Counted from the stretch's first letter, positions 19,230 to 29,202 are shown. The stretch: DNA of 64,000 bases from Burkholderia puraquae (GCF_002099195.1 NZ_NBYX01000004.1:62064-126063), one strand, 5' to 3'. The notes: generated by a model from the sequence alone, not told the origin. A program made the numbers and translations.

Positions 19230-19510
19230 GTCCGAGGTCTCCTCGTTGGCTTGCGCGCTCACGATGTGCGTGCGGATGCCGGCCCGGCTTGCGCGCGGTG
19301 CGGGGGCATTGATCGAGTGTAGGCCGCGGCGCCGAGCGGTGTGGGGCGCGATAACGTCGAATCGGGAATAATCCCTATGAAATGAACTGTTTCGGAAATG
19401 GAAACGCCGTCGTGCGAAACCGGCGACCGGCATCTGTATCATTCCGGAAGGCTGTTTGTATCTGTTTTGTAATGCATCCGGTGCGCATCGCCACCGAATC
19501 AGGAGTCCCG

Positions 19511-20053
19511 ATGACCGAACGTTCCGCCGCCACGCTGCCCGTAATCGAAACTGCCCGGCTGTGGCTGCGTCCGCGCGTGCTGGCCGATCTCGATGCGTGC
19601 GTCGCGATGGATAGCGATCCCGAGGTCACGCGGCACATCGCGGGCCCGTGGCACGATCCCGTCGAGCATCGGCGTTTCGTCACGCACCGGATCACCCGCG
19701 ACTATCCGCCGGGCCTCGGCTACTGGTCGATCTTCGAGAAGGCCGCGCCCGATGCGTTCATCGGCTGGATCCTGCTGATTCCCGACTATGCGGACGGCGC
19801 ACGGGACGTCGAGATCGGCTGGCGGCTGGTGCGTGCGACATGGGGGCGCGGCATTGCGAGCGAGGCCGCGGCAGCCGTCGTGCATCACGCCTTCGACACC
19901 GTGCGCCTGCCGCGCGTGATCGCCGATATTGCGGAGGCCAACAGCGGCTCGCTGAATGTCGCGCGCAAGCTCGGGATGCGTCGCGTGAGCATCGTGCACG
20001 ATGGCATTCCTTACATTCGACATCGTCTCGAGCGCAACGATCTGCGCGAGTAG
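19511..20053 (+). CDS. GNAT-family N-acetyltransferase
   Basis: 180 aa from ATG 19511, which has AGGAG 10 bp upstream. The layout is RimJ/RimL-like: ETARLWLRPRVLADLDA at the N-terminus, the acetyl-CoA binding region WRLVRATWGRGIASEAAAAV (~105-125), and ANSGSLNVARKLGMRRV near the end. It probably acetylates a small molecule or protein N-terminus; the substrate is unknown. Confidence 0.9.
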   Translation: MTERSAATLPVIETARLWLRPRVLADLDACVAMDSDPEVTRHIAGPWHDPVEHRRFVTHRITRDYPPGLGYWSIFEKAAPDAFIGWILLIPDYADGARDVEIGWRLVRATWGRGIASEAAAAVVHHAFDTVRLPRVIADIAEANSGSLNVARKLGMRRVSIVHDGIPYIRHRLERNDLRE

Positions 20054-20189
20054 CGCGGCGCTGTGCGTGCGCAGGCCGTTGAGTGGTTGTCAGAGATCGT
20101 CAACCGGATGCGTATCGAGATCATGACGTATTAACGGCTCGCGCGTTCAGGAGTATCGTTGCCGGAATTTCGCAACATGGGGTACGACC

Positions 20190-20816
20190 ATGGCACTCGG
20201 CAACGATGTTCATCTGATTCCCGTCAAGCTGGAAGAACTGCGTCCCACGCAGATGACAGTCGGCTATCGTGAAGTCAAGGCGAAGCGCAAGCACTGGAAG
20301 ACGCTCAGCAAGCGCGCGCGCAAGGCCGCGATCGAGTCGCACTGGTTCCCGGCCGTGCTCGGCCCGAACGGGCTGCACTACATCACCGATCACCACCATC
20401 TCGGCCTCGCGCTGATCGAGGAAGGGGAGGCGCGCGTGAACGCGATGCTGCTGAAGGATCTGTCGTGGCTCGACGACACGATCTTCTGGCGGATGATGGA
20501 ACACAACCAGTGGGTGCATCCGTTCGGCGCGGACGGCACGCGCCGCGACTACGCGAACCTGCCGAAGGTGCTGACGGGGCTCGTGGACGATCCGTATCGC
20601 AGCCTCGCCGGCGAGCTGCGCACGGCGGGCGGCTATGCGAAGGACGCGACGCCGTTCAGCGAGTTCCTGTGGGCCGACTACCTGCGCCAGCACGTGTCGC
20701 TCGACCAGATCCGCAAGAACTTCGCGAAGGCGCTCGACGTCGCACTGCATCGCGCGCACGAGCAGGATGCACGCTATCTGCCCGGCTGGTCGGGCGTCAT
20801 CGCCGTCAAGCCCTGA
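20190..20816 (+). CDS. ParB-like nuclease-fold protein
   Basis: 208 aa. Residues ~10-90 show the ParB-like (ParBc_2) pattern: VKLEELRPTQMTVGYREV, then a helical linker and GPNGLHYITDHHHLGLALIEEG, the HH pair taking the place of the ParB GxHR box. The family is annotated as putative ParB-like nuclease. It is not the chromosomal ParB, which has a helix-turn-helix absent here. It lies 7 bp upstream of a SulP transporter and is probably cotranscribed with it. Confidence 0.82.
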   Translation: MALGNDVHLIPVKLEELRPTQMTVGYREVKAKRKHWKTLSKRARKAAIESHWFPAVLGPNGLHYITDHHHLGLALIEEGEARVNAMLLKDLSWLDDTIFWRMMEHNQWVHPFGADGTRRDYANLPKVLTGLVDDPYRSLAGELRTAGGYAKDATPFSEFLWADYLRQHVSLDQIRKNFAKALDVALHRAHEQDARYLPGWSGVIAVKP

Positions 20817-20823
20817 CTCCCAC

Positions 20824-22554
20824 ATGACGACCGCCCCGATCCGCCCCGATGCCGGCCCGCAGCATGCCGACCATTTTTCCGTGCGCGACGCGGCCTCGCC
20901 GCCGCCCACGCGGCGCATCGGCCTCGATGCGCTGGCCGGCCTGTCGATCGCGGGCCTGCTGATACCCGAGGCGGTCGCGTACGCGGGGTTGGCCAACCTG
21001 CCGCCGCAGGCCGGTCTCATTGCATTGCTCTCGGGGCTCGTCGTCTATGCGCTCACCGGCAGCAGCCGCTTCGCGATCGTGTCGTCGACGTCGTCGTCGG
21101 CCGCCGTGCTCGCGGCGACCGTGCTCGCGGAATCGGGGATGGCACTCGCCGCTCAGCTCGCGCTCGCGGCGGCGCTCGTCGCGATGACGGGCGTGCTGTT
21201 CATCCTGGCGGGCGCCGCGCGGCTCGGCGGCATGTCGGACTTCGTCGCGCGGCCGGTGCTGCGCGGCTTCACGTTCGGCCTCGCACTGACGATCGTCATC
21301 AAGCAGTTGCCGAAGATTCTCGCGATTTCCGTGCAGCACAGCGATGCGCCGCATGTCGCGCTCGACCTGATCACCGGCGCGCCGCATGCGAATCTCGCAA
21401 GCGTCGTGCTCGGTGCGACCGCACTGGCGTTGTTGTTCGCGCTCGGGCGGAGCACGCGCGTGCCCGCGACGCTCGTCGTGATCGTGCTGTCGATCGCGGC
21501 GGGCTATGCAATCGACTGGCAGCGATACCGCATCGCGATCGTCGGCCATATCGATTTCAGGCATATCGAGTTCGGCCTGCCGACCCTCGACCGCAATGCG
21601 TGGATGCAGACCATCGAGCTTGCGTTCGCGCTGATGCTGATCCTGTACGCGGAATCGTACGGATCGATCCGCAACTTCGCGCTGAAGCATGGCGACAGCG
21701 TGTCGCCGAATCGCGACCTCGTCGCGCTCGGCTGCGCGAATCTCGTGTCGGGCCTGCTGCACGGGATGCCGGTCGGTGCCGGCTATTCGGCGACCTCGGC
21801 GAACGAAGCGGCCGGCGCGCAATCGCGCTTTGCCGGTCTGTGGGCAGCGGGTGTGGTCGCGCTGATCGTCTGGCTGCTGCTGCCGCAGCTCGCGCGCACG
21901 CCCGAGCCCGTGCTCGCGGCGATCGTGATCTTCGCGGTCAGCCACTCGCTGCATCCGTCCGTATTCCGGCCGTACTGGGCCTGGCATCGCGACCGGCTCG
22001 TCGTGATTGCCGCGCTGCTCGCGGTGCTCGTGCTCGGTGTGCTGCACGGGCTGCTGGCGGCCATCGGCGTGAGCCTGCTGCTGACGCTGCGCAAGCTGTC
22101 CGAGCCGAACGTCAGCGTGCTCGGCAGGCTGCGTGACAGTCACGATTTCGTCGACGTGGCGAGCCATGCCGAAGCGAGGCCGGTGCCGGGCGTGCTGATC
22201 GTGCGTCCGGAGGCGCAGCTGTTCTTCGCGAATGCGGACCGGATGCTGAACCGTGTGCGTGCGCTGATGAAGGCCGCGCCGGACACGCATACCGTGATGC
22301 TGAGCCTCGAGGAAACGCCGGATGTCGACAGCACGACGATCGAATCGTTGCGCACGTTCGTCGCCGAATGCACGGCGCGCGGGTTGCGGCTCGCGATCGT
22401 GCGGCTCAAGGTGCACGCGCTGCATGCGTTGCGCCGCGCAGCCGACGATACGCTGCACGACGACGCGATGTCCGAACTGAGTGTCGACGAGAGCCTGCAA
22501 CTGCTGCAGGCCGGGATGCCGCCGGACGGCAGCGGTGGAACGCGCGTCGTGTGA
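20824..22554 (+). CDS. SulP-family anion transporter
   Basis: 576 aa from ATG 20824. About 10-12 membrane segments span residues ~40-420, starting with the SulP signature GLSIAGLLIPEAVAYAGLAN and continuing with GSSRFAIVSSTSSSAA. A cytoplasmic STAS domain occupies ~455-560 (PGVLIVRPEAQLFFANADRM, DVDSTTIESLRTFVAEC). It imports sulfate, bicarbonate or another small anion; the substrate is unresolved. The STAS domain keeps an Asp-Ser pair (VDST) at the usual anti-sigma-antagonist phospho-loop position. Confidence 0.93.
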   Translation: MTTAPIRPDAGPQHADHFSVRDAASPPPTRRIGLDALAGLSIAGLLIPEAVAYAGLANLPPQAGLIALLSGLVVYALTGSSRFAIVSSTSSSAAVLAATVLAESGMALAAQLALAAALVAMTGVLFILAGAARLGGMSDFVARPVLRGFTFGLALTIVIKQLPKILAISVQHSDAPHVALDLITGAPHANLASVVLGATALALLFALGRSTRVPATLVVIVLSIAAGYAIDWQRYRIAIVGHIDFRHIEFGLPTLDRNAWMQTIELAFALMLILYAESYGSIRNFALKHGDSVSPNRDLVALGCANLVSGLLHGMPVGAGYSATSANEAAGAQSRFAGLWAAGVVALIVWLLLPQLARTPEPVLAAIVIFAVSHSLHPSVFRPYWAWHRDRLVVIAALLAVLVLGVLHGLLAAIGVSLLLTLRKLSEPNVSVLGRLRDSHDFVDVASHAEARPVPGVLIVRPEAQLFFANADRMLNRVRALMKAAPDTHTVMLSLEETPDVDSTTIESLRTFVAECTARGLRLAIVRLKVHALHALRRAADDTLHDDAMSELSVDESLQLLQAGMPPDGSGGTRVV

Positions 22555-22576
22555 CGGGGCGGCGCGCCGGTGCGTG

Positions 22577-23512
22577 CTATTGCGAAACCACGGCGTCGGC
22601 GGAGCGATCGATCATGTCGGTCACTTCGGCCGCCGTCGGCGCATAGGCGCCTGCATGCGCACAGGCGACCGCCGCGCACGCGGCTGCGTAGCGCAGATGC
22701 TCGGCGGCTGATGCATCGGGGCGCGTGAGCTGGCTCGCGAGCCAGCCGCCGACGCTCGCATCGCCGCAGCCGACGGTGTCGGCAACTTCGGTCGGAAACG
22801 CGGGCTGGAACAGCACGGTATCGCGATGCAGGAGCTGCATGCCGGATGCGCCGCGCGTGACGAGCATCGTCGCGTCGGGTGCCCACGTGCGCAGTTGCGC
22901 GAGCGCGGCGGCTTCATCGAGTTCGGGAAACAGGCCGCGCAGATCCTCGTCGGACACCTTGATCCAGTCGGCGAGCCCGGCCAGCCGGCGCAGCGTGTCG
23001 CGATACGACGGCGCGGCCATCGGTGCACGAAAGTTCGGGTCGAACGAGATCCGCTTGCCGGCCGCCCGCGCGGCCTGCGCCACTTCGATCAGGCGGGCCG
23101 CCAGCGGCTCGCGTACGACGCCGAGCGAACCCACATGCACGATCTCGGCCGCGTCGAGTGAGCCGGCGGGCAGGTCCGCTGGATCGAACGCGAGATCGGC
23201 ACTGTTCTCGCCGATGAAAAAATAGTGGGGCGGCTGCTTCGACACGACCATCGCGAGCAGCGGCGCACGATCGACCTGCCGGATGAAGCGCATGTCGAGC
23301 CCCGCGTCGGCGCTCTTGTGCATGAGCTCGTCGCCGAAGGTGTCGCGGCTGACCGTGCCGGCGAAGGCAGTCGGCACGCCGAGTCGCGCACCGACGCGCG
23401 CGACGTTCCAGCATGAGCCGCCGGCGACGCTGTGCCAGTGCTGCGCGTCGTCGCGGATGAAATCGGTCAATGCTTCGCCGAATACGATCAGGCGGGGAAA
23501 CGTCGTCGTCAT
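22577..23512 (-). CDS. PfkB-family sugar kinase (fructokinase-like)
   Basis: 311 aa from ATG 23512 (MTTTFPRLIVFGEALTDF). It has the PfkB signature 1 region GGSCWNVARVGARLGVPTAF and signature 2 DTVGCGDASVGGWLASQL, in which the catalytic Asp is kept although the usual GAGD is GCGD. It phosphorylates a sugar entering through the adjacent ABC importer and is the last gene of that minus-strand module. By analogy with FrcBCA-K of rhizobia the substrate may be fructose, but that is inference. Confidence 0.9.
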   Translation of the reverse strand: MTTTFPRLIVFGEALTDFIRDDAQHWHSVAGGSCWNVARVGARLGVPTAFAGTVSRDTFGDELMHKSADAGLDMRFIRQVDRAPLLAMVVSKQPPHYFFIGENSADLAFDPADLPAGSLDAAEIVHVGSLGVVREPLAARLIEVAQAARAAGKRISFDPNFRAPMAAPSYRDTLRRLAGLADWIKVSDEDLRGLFPELDEAAALAQLRTWAPDATMLVTRGASGMQLLHRDTVLFQPAFPTEVADTVGCGDASVGGWLASQLTRPDASAAEHLRYAAACAAVACAHAGAYAPTAAEVTDMIDRSADAVVSQ

Positions 23513-23643
23513 GTCGAAACCTTGCGCCGCGGCGTTGCGCGCGGCCATGCAGCAGTTGATCTGAAAAAGCGGGCAGTGCGGCCCGTCGCACGCTGCGACG
23601 TGGCCCGGCACTGCCCGGTTGTGCGGGCGGATGGGCGGCGCGA

Positions 23644-24588
23644 TCAGCGCGGCGTGCTCCAGCCCTTGTAGGTCTTCACGCTGTCGCGCGTGATGAGCGT
23701 CGGTTCGATCAGGATCATCGGGTTGGCCGGCTTCTGGCCGTTCATGATGCCGTAGCCGACGTTGACGGCCTGCTGCGCCATCGCCCAAGGGTCCTGGCTC
23801 GACGACGCCTGCACGAGCGTATTCGACTTGAGCGCGACCTCGATATCGGGCGCGCCGTCCACCGACGTGATCACGATGCCCGGACGGTTCAGCTGCTTCG
23901 CGGCGAGATCGCTGCCGATCGCCTGCGGGTCGTTGATCGTGAATACCGCATCGAGCTTCGGAAAGCGCGTCAGGTAGCCCTGCATCGCGTTCATCCCGCC
24001 TTCGCGCGAGCCCTTGCCGTCCTGGTCGCTCGACAGCAGCTTGATGCCCGCGTTTTTCGCGAGCACGGTCTTGCAGCCGTTGACGCGATCGATCACGGCC
24101 GACACCTGCGGGCCGTTCTCGATGATCACGTTGCCCTTGCCGTTGAGCTTCTTCGCGATGTAGTCGCATGCCAGCTCGCCGGCCTTCACGTTGTTGGTCT
24201 GCACGGTCGCGTTCGCGCCGGCGGCCGCGACGTCGACCGCGACGACCGTGATGCCGGCCGCCTGCGCCTTCTTCACCGCAGGCTCGATCGCCTTCGGATC
24301 GGTCGCGTTGAGCAGGATCATGTCGACGTGCGCGGAGATGAAGTTGTCGATCTGCGTGAACTGCTTGTTCAGGTCGTAGTCGGCCGACACGGCCGTGACC
24401 TTCGCATTCGGGTTGATCTGCTTGGCGCGCGCCTCGGCGCCCTTGACGATCGTGACGAAGTACGGGTTGCCGAGCGACCCGACCGTGACGCCGATCGATT
24501 TGAGCGGCTTGTCGGCCGCGTGCGCGGCGGACGCACCGAAGGCGAGTGCGCAGGCGACGGCGGTCAGGGCGGCTTTGTGCTTGAACAT
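23644..24588 (-). CDS. Sugar ABC transporter substrate-binding protein (RbsB/FrcB type)
   Basis: 314 aa from ATG 24588 (MFKHKAALTAVACALAF), with a signal peptide cleaved after AHA. It is a periplasmic-binding-protein type 1 fold with VTVGSLGNPYFVTIVKGAEA at the start, typical of CUT2 ribose/fructose binders, and conserved NATDPKAIEPAVKKA and TINDPQAIGSDLAAKQL segments. It captures a monosaccharide in the periplasm for the permease encoded 82 bp upstream. Confidence 0.93.
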   Translation of the reverse strand: MFKHKAALTAVACALAFGASAAHAADKPLKSIGVTVGSLGNPYFVTIVKGAEARAKQINPNAKVTAVSADYDLNKQFTQIDNFISAHVDMILLNATDPKAIEPAVKKAQAAGITVVAVDVAAAGANATVQTNNVKAGELACDYIAKKLNGKGNVIIENGPQVSAVIDRVNGCKTVLAKNAGIKLLSSDQDGKGSREGGMNAMQGYLTRFPKLDAVFTINDPQAIGSDLAAKQLNRPGIVITSVDGAPDIEVALKSNTLVQASSSQDPWAMAQQAVNVGYGIMNGQKPANPMILIEPTLITRDSVKTYKGWSTPR

Positions 24589-24670
24589 GTCGTTGTGTCT
24601 CCGTGAAGTGGGTTGGTGTGCGGGCGCAGGGATCGGCCTGCGCTGCAAGGTCGAATGGACGGGAAGGGGC

Positions 24671-25708
24671 TCAGGTACGCGCCGAATCGCGCTGGCGGTA
24701 GCGGTCGAGCGCGACAGCGCCGATGATCACGAGCCCCTTGATGATGTACTGCCAGATGTCGGACACGCCGAGCAGTACGAGGCCGTTCGTCAGCACCGCG
24801 ATGATCAGGGCACCGATCAGCGTGCCGACGATCGAGCCGACGCCGCCGACGAAGCTCGTGCCGCCGAGGATCACCGCGGCGATCGCGTCGAGTTCGTACG
24901 ACTGGCCGAGCTGCAGCCCGTTGGCCGCATAGAGCCGCGCGGCCGACATCACCGCGCCGAGGCCGGCGAGCAGGCCCGACGCCGCGTAGACGAACAGCTG
25001 GATCGCCCGCACGTTGATACCCGACAGGCGGGCCGCTTCCGGATTGCCGCCGACCGAATAGATGCGCATCCCGAGTACGGTGCGGCGCAAGATGAACCAC
25101 GAGATCGCGATTACCGCGCACGCGATCACGACGAGCCACGGCACGCCGAGGATCGTGCCGTTGCCGATGAATGCGAACGGCAACTGCGGATTGAACACGG
25201 TCGTGTCGTTGCCGATCAGGCGCGCAACGCCGCGCACGGCTGTCATCGCGCCGAGCGTGACGATGAACGGCGGCAGGCGCAGGAAGGAGATCAGGCCGCC
25301 GTTGATCGCGCCGAACACGAGGCCGACGAGGAGCGCGAACGGCACGCCGAGCCAGCCCCAGCCCGGGATGGTCGACGCGAGCAGCGCCGCGACGGCCGCG
25401 GCGGCGAGCACCGAGCCGACCGACAGGTCGATGCCGCCCGTCAGGATCACGAAGGTCATGCCGGCGGCGAGCACGATGTTGATCGACGCCTGCTGCGTGA
25501 CGATCGACAGGTTCTGCAGCGTGAAGAAGCCGTCGGTCAGGAAGCCGAAGCCGATGCACAGGACCAGCAATACCGGCAGCATGCCGGCGGTGCGCATCAG
25601 CGACTGCATGCGCGCGCGATGATCGGCGCCACGCGTCAGGGGCGTACGGTTGGCCACCGGATGGGCCGTCGCGGAAGCGAGGTTCCGCTGCTTGGTCGGG
25701 TTGATCAT
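24671..25708 (-). CDS. Sugar ABC transporter permease (RbsC/FrcC type)
   Basis: 345 aa, with about ten membrane segments after a ~35-residue basic N-terminus. It contains the CUT2 permease motifs VILTGGIDLSVGSVLA and ISWFILRRTVLGMRIYSVGG, followed by NPEAARLSGINV. It is the single, homodimerising permease of the importer and lies 39 bp after the ATPase gene. Confidence 0.93.
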   Translation of the reverse strand: MINPTKQRNLASATAHPVANRTPLTRGADHRARMQSLMRTAGMLPVLLVLCIGFGFLTDGFFTLQNLSIVTQQASINIVLAAGMTFVILTGGIDLSVGSVLAAAAVAALLASTIPGWGWLGVPFALLVGLVFGAINGGLISFLRLPPFIVTLGAMTAVRGVARLIGNDTTVFNPQLPFAFIGNGTILGVPWLVVIACAVIAISWFILRRTVLGMRIYSVGGNPEAARLSGINVRAIQLFVYAASGLLAGLGAVMSAARLYAANGLQLGQSYELDAIAAVILGGTSFVGGVGSIVGTLIGALIIAVLTNGLVLLGVSDIWQYIIKGLVIIGAVALDRYRQRDSART

Positions 25709-25747
25709 TTCGGTACCTTGAGTGAAGAGAGAAATGAAGGGCCGTGG

Positions 25748-27301
25748 TCAGTGCGCGTCAGCGAGTTCGGCCTGCGAGCCGGTTGCGAGCGCGATGATCG
25801 CTTCCTGTGTGATGGGCGTGTGCGTGTGGCCGCCGAGTTCGCCGGCGATCTCGCCTTCGCGCATCACGAGCACGCGGTCGGCGACACCGATGATTTCCGG
25901 CAGCTCGCTCGAGATCACGATCACGCCGACGCCGGCCCGGGCGAGTTCGTTGATGATCCGGTAGATCTCGGATTTCGCGCCGATGTCGACGCCGCGTGTC
26001 GGCTCGTCGAGGATCAGCACGCGCGGCTTCGTCTCGAGCAGGCGCGACAGCAGCACTTTCTGCTGGTTGCCGCCCGACAGCGCGCCGACGTTCACGTTCG
26101 CGTTCGGCACGCGGATCGACAGCGATGCGATCGCGTCGCGTGCGCGGTCGGCGCCGCGCGCGAGGTCGAGCGCACCGAGCCGGGCATCGCGGTTGCATAC
26201 GGAGATGTTGATGTTGTCGCGTACGCTCATGTCGAGGAACAGGCCCTGGCGCTTGCGGTCTTCCGTCAGGTAGACGAGGCCGGCGTCGATCGCGTCGCGC
26301 GGCGAATGCGCGCCGAACGCGCGATCGCCCAGCTTCACGTCGCCGCGCGTGCGCGGCTCCGCGCCGAATATGAGTCGTGCGAGCTCGGTGCGGCCCGCGC
26401 CGACGAGCCCGGCGATACCGAGCACCTCGCCGGCATGCAGGTCGAGGCTGCAGCCGCGCACACGATTGCCGTCGCCGATGTCGCGCACCGACAGCAGCAG
26501 GTGGCCGGGGTCGTACGGCGCATGTTCCTTCTTGTAGAAGCCGGAGATGTCGCGGCCCACCATCATCGCGACGAGCCGCTCGGCCGACAGCGATTCACGC
26601 TCGAGCGTGCCGACGTACGACCCGTCGCGCAGCACCGACACGCGGTCGGACAGTTCGTAGATTTCCGCCATCCGGTGACTGATGTAGATGATCGCGAGAC
26701 CTTCCTCGCGCAGCTGGCGGATCAGGCCGAACAGATGCTCGGTCTCGCGCGACGACAGCGGCGTCGTCGGTTCGTCCATCACGAGGATGCGCGCACGGGT
26801 GTGGACGGCGCGTGCAATCTCGACGAGCTGCTGTTCGGCGATCGACAGGGTGCCGACGAGCGTGTCCGGACCGAACGGCGCACCGAGGCGTGCGAGCACG
26901 TCCTCGCAGCCGCGCGCCATCGCCGCGCGGTCGATCGTGCCCCAGCGCCGGTTGCCGCGCCGCAGTTCGCGGCCGATGTAGATGTTTTCCGCGACGGTCA
27001 GGTTCGGCGACAGGCACAGCTCCTGGTAGATCACGGCGACGCCCGCATCGCGCGCGGCGAGCGGGCCGTCGATGTCGATGCGCTTGCCGTCGATCAGGAT
27101 CTCGCCGCCGGCGTCGGCGCGGTATGCGCCCGACAGGATCTTCATCAGCGTCGATTTGCCCGCACCGTTTTCGCCCATCAGCGAATGGATCTCGCCGGGA
27201 TAGACGGTCAGGCTGACGTTGTCGAGCGCGCGCACGGCGGGGAATGTCTTGCTGATTCCGCGCATCTCGAGCAGCGGACGGGGCGACTCAGAACGCGACA
27301 T
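25748..27301 (-). CDS. Sugar ABC transporter ATP-binding protein (RbsA/FrcA type, double domain)
   Basis: 517 aa from ATG 27301, which has a perfect AGGAGGT ribosome site; the open frame upstream is only the other strand of the ROK gene. It has two fused ABC domains. The first carries Walker [10 protein letters not shown], signature [15 protein letters not shown] and Walker [12 protein letters not shown]. The second has the degenerate P-loop GLVGAGRTE and signature [15 protein letters not shown], as usual for CUT2 ATPases. The start overlaps the ROK regulator by 14 bp, so the two are translationally linked. Confidence 0.95.
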   Translation of the reverse strand: MSRSESPRPLLEMRGISKTFPAVRALDNVSLTVYPGEIHSLMGENGAGKSTLMKILSGAYRADAGGEILIDGKRIDIDGPLAARDAGVAVIYQELCLSPNLTVAENIYIGRELRRGNRRWGTIDRAAMARGCEDVLARLGAPFGPDTLVGTLSIAEQQLVEIARAVHTRARILVMDEPTTPLSSRETEHLFGLIRQLREEGLAIIYISHRMAEIYELSDRVSVLRDGSYVGTLERESLSAERLVAMMVGRDISGFYKKEHAPYDPGHLLLSVRDIGDGNRVRGCSLDLHAGEVLGIAGLVGAGRTELARLIFGAEPRTRGDVKLGDRAFGAHSPRDAIDAGLVYLTEDRKRQGLFLDMSVRDNINISVCNRDARLGALDLARGADRARDAIASLSIRVPNANVNVGALSGGNQQKVLLSRLLETKPRVLILDEPTRGVDIGAKSEIYRIINELARAGVGVIVISSELPEIIGVADRVLVMREGEIAGELGGHTHTPITQEAIIALATGSQAELADAH

Positions 27302-28535
27302 GGTGGACCTCCTGCGAGTCGGTGCGGGCGCCCTTGAGGATGCCGGCCCGCGGGGAGAAGTTGAAGAACATCGGCAGCGTGGCGGCGCCGATCGCGCCGG
27401 CGTCGGCGCCGAACGTGCCGCGCACGAGCGTCGGCGTGCCGCGTGCTTCGGGTGCAGTGGCCACGAGCGCCGCGCGCAGGCGCGTCGTGACCGCGTCGAG
27501 CAGGCCCGCGTCGGTATCGGCGTCGAGCACGACCACCGGCGCATCGACCACGCACAGCACCGCGCGCAACGCCGGCGCGAGCGCGTCGACGCAATCGTCG
27601 ATCCATTCGTCGACGGCGGGCAGGCCGCGGGCGATGCACGCTTCGAGATCGGCCCGGTTGTCCACCGTCTCGCCGTGATGGCGGAGATGGCGCACGAGTG
27701 CATGCAGCGACGCGCGCGCGAGCAGGATGTCCCACGGGCCGCGTGGCGGCGGCGCGGAAGCCAGCCGGCTCGGCAGCACGGGAATCACGGCGATGTCGCC
27801 CGCATTGCCGGTCACGCCGCGCAGGCAGTCGCCGTCGATCGCGATGCCGCCGCCGATCGCCGGCCCGATGAACAGGTAGACGAAGTCGTCGCACTGCCGG
27901 CCGTATCCGTAGAACAGCTCGGCGATCGCGGCCGCGTTGCCGTCGTTTTCGCCGAATACCGGAAGCGACAGCGTGCGACCGAGGTCGCTTGCGAAATCGA
28001 CGTCTTCCCACGCGCGGAACGTGTCGGGTGCGAGGCCGAGCTCGCGCATCCACGCGCCGAGGTTGTAGGGCTGCGCGACGCCGATGCCGGTCAGGCGGGC
28101 GCGTTCGTGGTCGGGGAGCAGGGCCTGCATCGCGTCGATGTCGTGACGGACGATCTCGAGCACGTCGGCGGGCGGCGGCAGCAGCATGTCATGCGAGCGG
28201 CGGCCGAGCACGTCGCCCGCGAAGTTGACGAGCGCCGTTTCGATGCGCATGCGGTCGAGATGGACGCCGATGCCGAATGCGCCGCGTGGATCGAGGCGGA
28301 TCAGCGAGGCCGGCTGGCCGCGCTGGCCTTCGGTGCGGCCAGCGAATTCGATCAGCTTCGCGTCGGCGAGCGACGTGATGATGCTGCCGACCGCCGTTCC
28401 CGTCATGTTCGCAAGGCGGGCGAGGTCGGCCTTCGACGCGCTGCCTGCGCGGCGCAGCGTCTTCAGCAGCAGGCGCTCGTTGTAACGGCGCACGTTGGCC
28501 GAATTGCTTCCCTGGCCGAAGTGCGGGCTTCGCAT
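27288..28535 (-). CDS. ROK-family transcriptional regulator
   Basis: 415 aa from ATG 28535, chosen because GGAAGGAGA lies 7 bp upstream; an ATG five codons earlier lacks one. An N-terminal helix-turn-helix ([20 protein letters not shown]) is followed by a ROK sugar-kinase-like domain with [18 protein letters not shown] and the [13 protein letters not shown] ATP/sugar region ([20 protein letters not shown]). The ROK zinc motif (CxCGxxGC) is not recognisable. It is the first gene of the sugar operon and probably represses it until the sugar is present. Confidence 0.92.
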   Translation of the reverse strand: MRSPHFGQGSNSANVRRYNERLLLKTLRRAGSASKADLARLANMTGTAVGSIITSLADAKLIEFAGRTEGQRGQPASLIRLDPRGAFGIGVHLDRMRIETALVNFAGDVLGRRSHDMLLPPPADVLEIVRHDIDAMQALLPDHERARLTGIGVAQPYNLGAWMRELGLAPDTFRAWEDVDFASDLGRTLSLPVFGENDGNAAAIAELFYGYGRQCDDFVYLFIGPAIGGGIAIDGDCLRGVTGNAGDIAVIPVLPSRLASAPPPRGPWDILLARASLHALVRHLRHHGETVDNRADLEACIARGLPAVDEWIDDCVDALAPALRAVLCVVDAPVVVLDADTDAGLLDAVTTRLRAALVATAPEARGTPTLVRGTFGADAGAIGAATLPMFFNFSPRAGILKGARTDSQEVHHVAF

Positions 28536-28571
28536 GGTGTCTCCTTCCATGTTGCGTCGTCGGTTGGCGCA

Positions 28572-28598
28572 TTAAATAAATCACGTTGATTTATTTAA
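28572..28598. promoter_or_regulatory. Perfect AT-rich palindrome, candidate ROK operator
   Basis: Two exact 12-bp arms, TTAAATAAATCA and TGATTTATTTAA, are separated by CGT. The palindrome lies 37 bp upstream of the ROK start, where an operator over the promoter of the sugar operon is expected. AT-rich inverted repeats are the usual binding sites of ROK repressors. Confidence 0.65.
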
Positions 28599-28865
28599 CC
28601 GCGTGAGCGCTCGCATGTCAGCCTAGGGAAATCCCGATTTTGGGGCAGAGGCGGTGGATGGCGGTGCAGGGCGGCGGGAATCGGGGGGATCGCGGAGGAC
28701 CTGGAAGGTCAGGCACGAGGTCGCGCGGATGGTGTACGAACCCGGGGCAATGGGTTGTCGCCGGATTCGCAGCATGCCGCCACGGCTCATCGGCGCCGGT
28801 TACGCGCACCGAACCGATTGAATTGCTTGCGGAGGATGGAGGGAGTGTTTCCGGAGCCGGAAATG
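28599..28865. other. Intergenic stretch without recognised gene
   Basis: Together with the operator and the ROK leader, this fills the 369-bp space between the ROK gene and the first tRNA-Leu. I see no protein-like frame or strong hairpin in 28599-28855. The last ten bases (GCCGGAAATG, from 28856) begin the repeat unit that accompanies each tRNA-Leu. Confidence 0.5.
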
Positions 28866-28895
28866 AAAAAAGGCCGGCTAGAAGCCGACCTTTTT
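28866..28895 (-). terminator. Terminator of tRNA-Leu copy 1
   Basis: On the minus strand AGGTCGGC-TTCTA-GCCGGCCT forms an 8-bp stem with one G-U pair, followed by TTTTTT. The same hairpin follows all three tRNA-Leu genes. Confidence 0.85.
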
Positions 28896-28904
28896 AAAAA
28901 CAGA

Positions 28905-28991
28905 TGGTGCCCAGGAGAGGACTCGAACCTCCACGATGTTGCCACCGCTAGGACCTGAACCTAGTGCGTCTACCAATTCCGCCACCTGGGC
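28905..28991 (-). tRNA. tRNA-Leu(CAG), copy 1
   Basis: 87 nt including the encoded CCA. The acceptor GCCCAGG/CCTGGGC pairs perfectly, the anticodon arm is CTAGG-TTCAGGT-CCTAG with anticodon CAG, a long class II variable arm is present, and the T arm holds GGTTCGAGTCC. It decodes CUG, the main Leu codon in this high-GC genome. Confidence 0.97.
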
Positions 28992-29027
28992 ACGTTTTGC
29001 AGTAGCTGCTTGCTGCAAAGAAGCGAA

Positions 29028-29055
29028 ATTATAGCTCGTCTCGAGCGACTGTCAA
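29028..29055 (-). promoter_or_regulatory. Promoter of tRNA-Leu copy 1
   Basis: On the minus strand a consensus TTGACA (29055-29050) and TATAAT (29033-29028) are separated by 16 bp. They lie ~37 bp upstream of the tRNA 5' end. Confidence 0.85.
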
Positions 29056-29202
29056 CAGAATTTGAGGTCGCGAACGAAAATAATTTGACGGACTTGTTCG
29101 GAGCATGGGGCGGAGTACGCAAACATCACGACGGCCGACGCGCATCGTCGAACTTGTGATTCCGATTGCGCGTGGGTGCATCAATTTCGGATGCCGGAAA
29201 TG

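Larger units (their letters stand above)
28856..29035 (-). repeat. Direct repeat unit containing tRNA-Leu copy 1 (partner at 30827-31006)
   Basis: From GCCGGAAATG at 28856 to the -10 region of the tRNA promoter, this 180-bp block is nearly identical to 30827-31006. I see one difference, TGCTTGCTGC against TGCCTGCTGC in the leader. The block around copy 2 shares only the part from the terminator to the tRNA 5' end. Confidence 0.85.

Noticed and set aside
24395..27337. A 980-aa open frame on the + strand opposite the sugar ABC genes
   Set aside because: Antisense shadow of the permease and ATPase; composition dominated by Arg, Asp and His with no motif.
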